Assembly: GCA_955652215.1 (NCBI GenBank)
Contig: CATPAX010000144.1
Coordinates: 1-7,500, forward strand
DNA length: 7,500 nt
From: an uncultured Solirubrobacteraceae bacterium
GTDB lineage: Bacteria; Actinomycetota; Thermoleophilia; Solirubrobacterales; Solirubrobacteraceae
Reading direction: 5' to 3'
Under the pieces are notes generated by a model. The model saw nothing but the letters and a program-made list of their open reading frames with translations. It did no database searches and had not been told where the DNA came from. The first letter of the stretch is position 1. Every line of letters begins with the position of its first letter. A program made the position numbers and the translations under genes. Shown piece after piece: positions 5,552-7,500 of the stretch.

Positions 5552-6112
5552 TCACGAGCCTGACCGACGCCCGGCACTGCCTACCAGGGGTCCGCGGGCC
5601 GCTTCACGCATCGCAGACAGGGCCTCCGGGCGCTGGGTTCGCGCGAGCTCCTTGGCGGTGCGGTGGGCGTCCGTCGCGCCCCAGCCGATCGCGACGGCGC
5701 CCGCGTCCCAGACCGCATCCGCCAGCTCCGGGGTCGAGCCTAAGTGCGCCTGCGCCACGAGCGAGATCACATCCGCCAGCTCCGCCACCGCGTCGAGATC
5801 CCCAAGCCGCGCGAGTGCCGTCAGACCCATCGCGTAGAGCTGATCGCCGAGCAGCAGGGCCAGATCGGGATCCGGGCAATCGATCAGCCGCGGTTGCCCG
5901 TAGTGAAGGCAGGAGCCTTCGAAGATCATCTCGAGCAGCAGCTCGTATTTCCCGGGGTCGCTCGCGCACCGTGGGCCGTCGGCGGCGACCTGCGCTGGGC
6001 CCGGTGCATCGAGCTCACCGACGGGATGCTCATGCAAGGCCTGCGCAACCGTTCCCCCGTGCGCGATCAGCGCTAGACGCAGCGCGGCAACTCCTTCCCG
6101 CGCGCTCCTCAC
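5552..6112 (-). CDS. Uncharacterised helical protein, possible HepS-like prenyl synthase subunit
   Basis: This 186-residue protein has no confidently recognised family. It is predicted mostly helical, with no signal peptide or membrane helix and no DDxxD motif. The central stretch LALLLGDQLYAMGL (84-97) plus LARLGDLDAVAELADVI (100-116) resembles in pattern the LTVLAGDYFSGLYY region and following helix of Bacillus HepS, the non-catalytic subunit of heptaprenyl diphosphate synthase. The GDLLF helix of prenyl synthases has a similar shape. A WDAGAVAIGWGATDAH segment (135-150) may also be conserved. The GTG start overlaps the hemL stop as GTGA, with GGAG eight bases upstream. Its neighbour menG and the prenyl synthase downstream recall the Bacillus hepS-menG-hepT order. 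The gene is surely real; the function is inference from a short pattern match plus context. Confidence 0.8.
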   Translation of the reverse strand: MRSAREGVAALRLALIAHGGTVAQALHEHPVGELDAPGPAQVAADGPRCASDPGKYELLLEMIFEGSCLHYGQPRLIDCPDPDLALLLGDQLYAMGLTALARLGDLDAVAELADVISLVAQAHLGSTPELADAVWDAGAVAIGWGATDAHRTAKELARTQRPEALSAMREAARGPLVGSAGRRSGS

Positions 6113-7383
6113 GGGGCGATCTCCGCGAACGCCGTACGCGCGGCCTCCGCCGTTTGCTCGATGTCCTCATCGGAGTGGGCCAGCGACGGGAACCACGCTT
6201 CGAACTGTGACGCGGGCGGATACACGCCCCGCGCCAGAAGCGCTCGGCACCAGGCGCCGTAGCGCTCGAGATCGCAGGCTGCCGCGTCGCCGTAGTGCTC
6301 GACCGGTGTCTCGCTGAAGAACGGCGTCAGCAGTCCGGGAACGCTCTGCACCTGAATCGGGACACCGGCGCCGGCTGCGGCCTCGCGAAGTCCCCGAGCG
6401 AGCGCATCCGTCGTCCTCGAAAGCCGCGCGTACGCCGCGGGATCAAGCCGGGCCAGGGTGGCCAGCGCGGCCGACACTGCAAGCGGGTTTCCCGACAGCG
6501 TCCCCGCCTGGTAGACGTCTCCCGCAGGAGCCACTCGCTCCATCAGCTCTCGCGAACCGCCATAGGCCGCCGCGGGAAGACCGCCGCCGACGATCTTCCC
6601 GAGGATCGTGAGGTCGGGCATCACGCCGTAGTGCTCCTGGGCACCCCCACGACTGATCCTGAAGCCCGTGATCACCTCGTCGAATATGAGCAGCGCGCGG
6701 GTTCGCGATGCGAGTTCGCGGAGCAGTTCGAGGAAGGCCCGCGGGGGCGGGACCACGCCCATGTTCGCTGGGACGGGCTCGACGATGATCGCTGCCAGGG
6801 GCTGGCGCTCCGCCTCCTCGGTCACGCTCCGAGCATCACCCCATTCGACGATCACGGTTCCCGCGGCGGCCGCGGCGGTCACTCCTTGACTCGACGGGAT
6901 GCCCTGCGTGGCCAGCCCCGAGCCCGCCTGCGCGAGCAGCCCATCGACATGGCCGTGGTAGGCGCCGGCGAACTTAAGCAGCGGCTCGCGCCCGGTGGCG
7001 GCGCGGGCGAGCCTGATCGCGCTCATCGTCGCCTCGGTTCCCGAGGAGACCATCCGCATCATCTGCACCGACGGGACCCGGCGGACCACCTCCTCGGCAA
7101 GCGCTACCTCGCCTTCGGTGGGGGCGCCGAACGAGGTCCCACGCGCGGCGGCTTGCGCGACCGCGTCAACCACCGCAGGATGCGCGTGGCCCAGGATCAA
7201 GGGCCCCCAGGAGCTGACCCAGTCGATGTACTGGTTGCCGTCGACGTCTCGGATCCTCGATCCGTGGCCTGAGGCGATGAAGATCGGATCGCGCCCGATC
7301 GAGCGCATCGCCCTGACCGGCGAGTTGACGCCGCCGGGAAGCACTTGGATCGCCCGGCTGTAGAGGTCGGCTGACCGGCTCAC
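6109..7383 (-). CDS. hemL: Glutamate-1-semialdehyde 2,1-aminomutase
   Basis: HemL is a PLP enzyme that converts glutamate-1-semialdehyde to 5-aminolevulinate, the committed tetrapyrrole precursor in the C5 pathway. The 424-residue length is normal. The start is near-identical to the family N-terminus (LYSRAIQVLPGGVNSPVRA, 7-25), which fixes the GTG start at 7383. SSGTEA (113-118) binds the cofactor phosphate, and FDEVITGFR (234-242) has the Asp that holds the PLP ring. LGKIVGGGLP (261-270) carries the Schiff-base Lys263, and the typical GTLSGNPLA follows. The PGGVNSPVRA signature separates it from other class III aminotransferases. It overlaps both neighbours by four bases (GTGA), so translation is probably coupled. 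Its product ultimately serves the b and c hemes of the downstream complex. Confidence 0.96.
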   Translation of the reverse strand: MSRSADLYSRAIQVLPGGVNSPVRAMRSIGRDPIFIASGHGSRIRDVDGNQYIDWVSSWGPLILGHAHPAVVDAVAQAAARGTSFGAPTEGEVALAEEVVRRVPSVQMMRMVSSGTEATMSAIRLARAATGREPLLKFAGAYHGHVDGLLAQAGSGLATQGIPSSQGVTAAAAAGTVIVEWGDARSVTEEAERQPLAAIIVEPVPANMGVVPPPRAFLELLRELASRTRALLIFDEVITGFRISRGGAQEHYGVMPDLTILGKIVGGGLPAAAYGGSRELMERVAPAGDVYQAGTLSGNPLAVSAALATLARLDPAAYARLSRTTDALARGLREAAAGAGVPIQVQSVPGLLTPFFSETPVEHYGDAAACDLERYGAWCRALLARGVYPPASQFEAWFPSLAHSDEDIEQTAEAARTAFAEIAP

Positions 7384-7500
7384 ACGCCGGCGTACTTGCG
7401 TTCCCAGGCCCTGTGGTCCTCGGTGAAGTACAGCAGCCGGATCTTCTTGAACTCGGTCGAGGAGTACAGGGTCGCGCGCTCCTCGATGCCGGTGTCCTCC
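7380..7500 (-). CDS. C-terminal end of an upstream gene, possibly Lrp/AsnC-like
   Basis: Only the last 39 codons lie in the window. They read without interruption to a TGA that overlaps the hemL GTG. The visible end contains ERATLYSSTEFKKIRLLYF and finishes WERKYAGV. The pattern (an acidic turn, a strand, then an EFKK-strand near the C-terminus) is reminiscent of the ligand-binding domain end of Lrp/AsnC-type proteins, a fold also used by siroheme decarboxylases (AhbA/AhbB). It does not match the C-terminus expected of HemQ. The fragment is too short for a firm call. The overlap with hemL makes an operon partner in tetrapyrrole synthesis or its control plausible. Confidence 0.5.
   Translation of the reverse strand, partial: EDTGIEERATLYSSTEFKKIRLLYFTEDHRAWERKYAGV

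Noticed and set aside
6295..7272. Plus-strand open frame of 325 codons antisense to hemL
   Set aside because: It is a shadow of a clearly identified HemL, with low-complexity Arg/Gly-rich sequence and no recognisable domain.
1..7500. Mobile element, CRISPR array, defence or other novel accessory system
   Set aside because: Genes are core respiratory, cofactor and export functions in tight operons; no transposase, direct-repeat array, attachment site or compositional break was seen.

Overview
The window is an ordinary core-metabolism region from a high-GC bacterium. A high-GC actinobacterium from a deep branch (Thermoleophilia-like) fits best, but this is inferred from gene content and style, not from a marker gene. 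The clues are very GC-rich codons, frequent GTG/TTG starts, a menaquinone-type quinol oxidase, and the glutamate-1-semialdehyde route to heme. The split cytochrome b with a cytochrome c fused to its C-terminal half resembles the Bacillus arrangement, not the Mycobacterium qcrCAB arrangement. No mobile element, CRISPR array, tRNA or rRNA was seen.

Layout. All genes but one lie on the minus strand, so the transcriptional order runs from high to low coordinates. (1) 7500-5552: the C-terminal end of an unrecognised gene (possibly Lrp/AsnC-like), then hemL, then a 186-residue protein, joined by 4-base GTGA stop/start overlaps. (2) 5537-5509: a good sigma70-type promoter candidate with a very short leader. 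(3) 5492-1501: qcrA (Rieske), qcrB (cytochrome b, N-terminal half), qcrC (cytochrome b C-terminal half plus cytochrome c), menG (menaquinone methyltransferase) and a trans-polyprenyl diphosphate synthase, closely packed and probably one operon. (4) 1057-1452, plus strand: a conserved-looking small protein with a zinc-ribbon pattern. (5) 932-1, minus strand: tatA and the first 200 residues of tatC, which runs off the left edge.

How the genes fit together. The prenyl synthase would make the menaquinone side chain. MenG would carry out the last methylation, and QcrABC would oxidise the menaquinol and pass electrons to cytochrome c. HemL feeds heme synthesis, which the b and c cytochromes need. 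The Rieske protein carries a twin-arginine signal and is a predicted client of the Tat translocase encoded at the other end of the window. The 186-residue protein between hemL and qcrA has a segment resembling the non-catalytic HepS subunit of heptaprenyl diphosphate synthase. If that is right, the region is a bc-complex-containing variant of the hepS-menG-hepT cluster of Bacillus.

Nothing here looks like a wholly new system. The points most worth checking are the HepS-like protein, the cysteine-free b6-type cytochrome b, the enlarged first periplasmic loop of TatC, and the leader hairpin before the zinc-ribbon gene.
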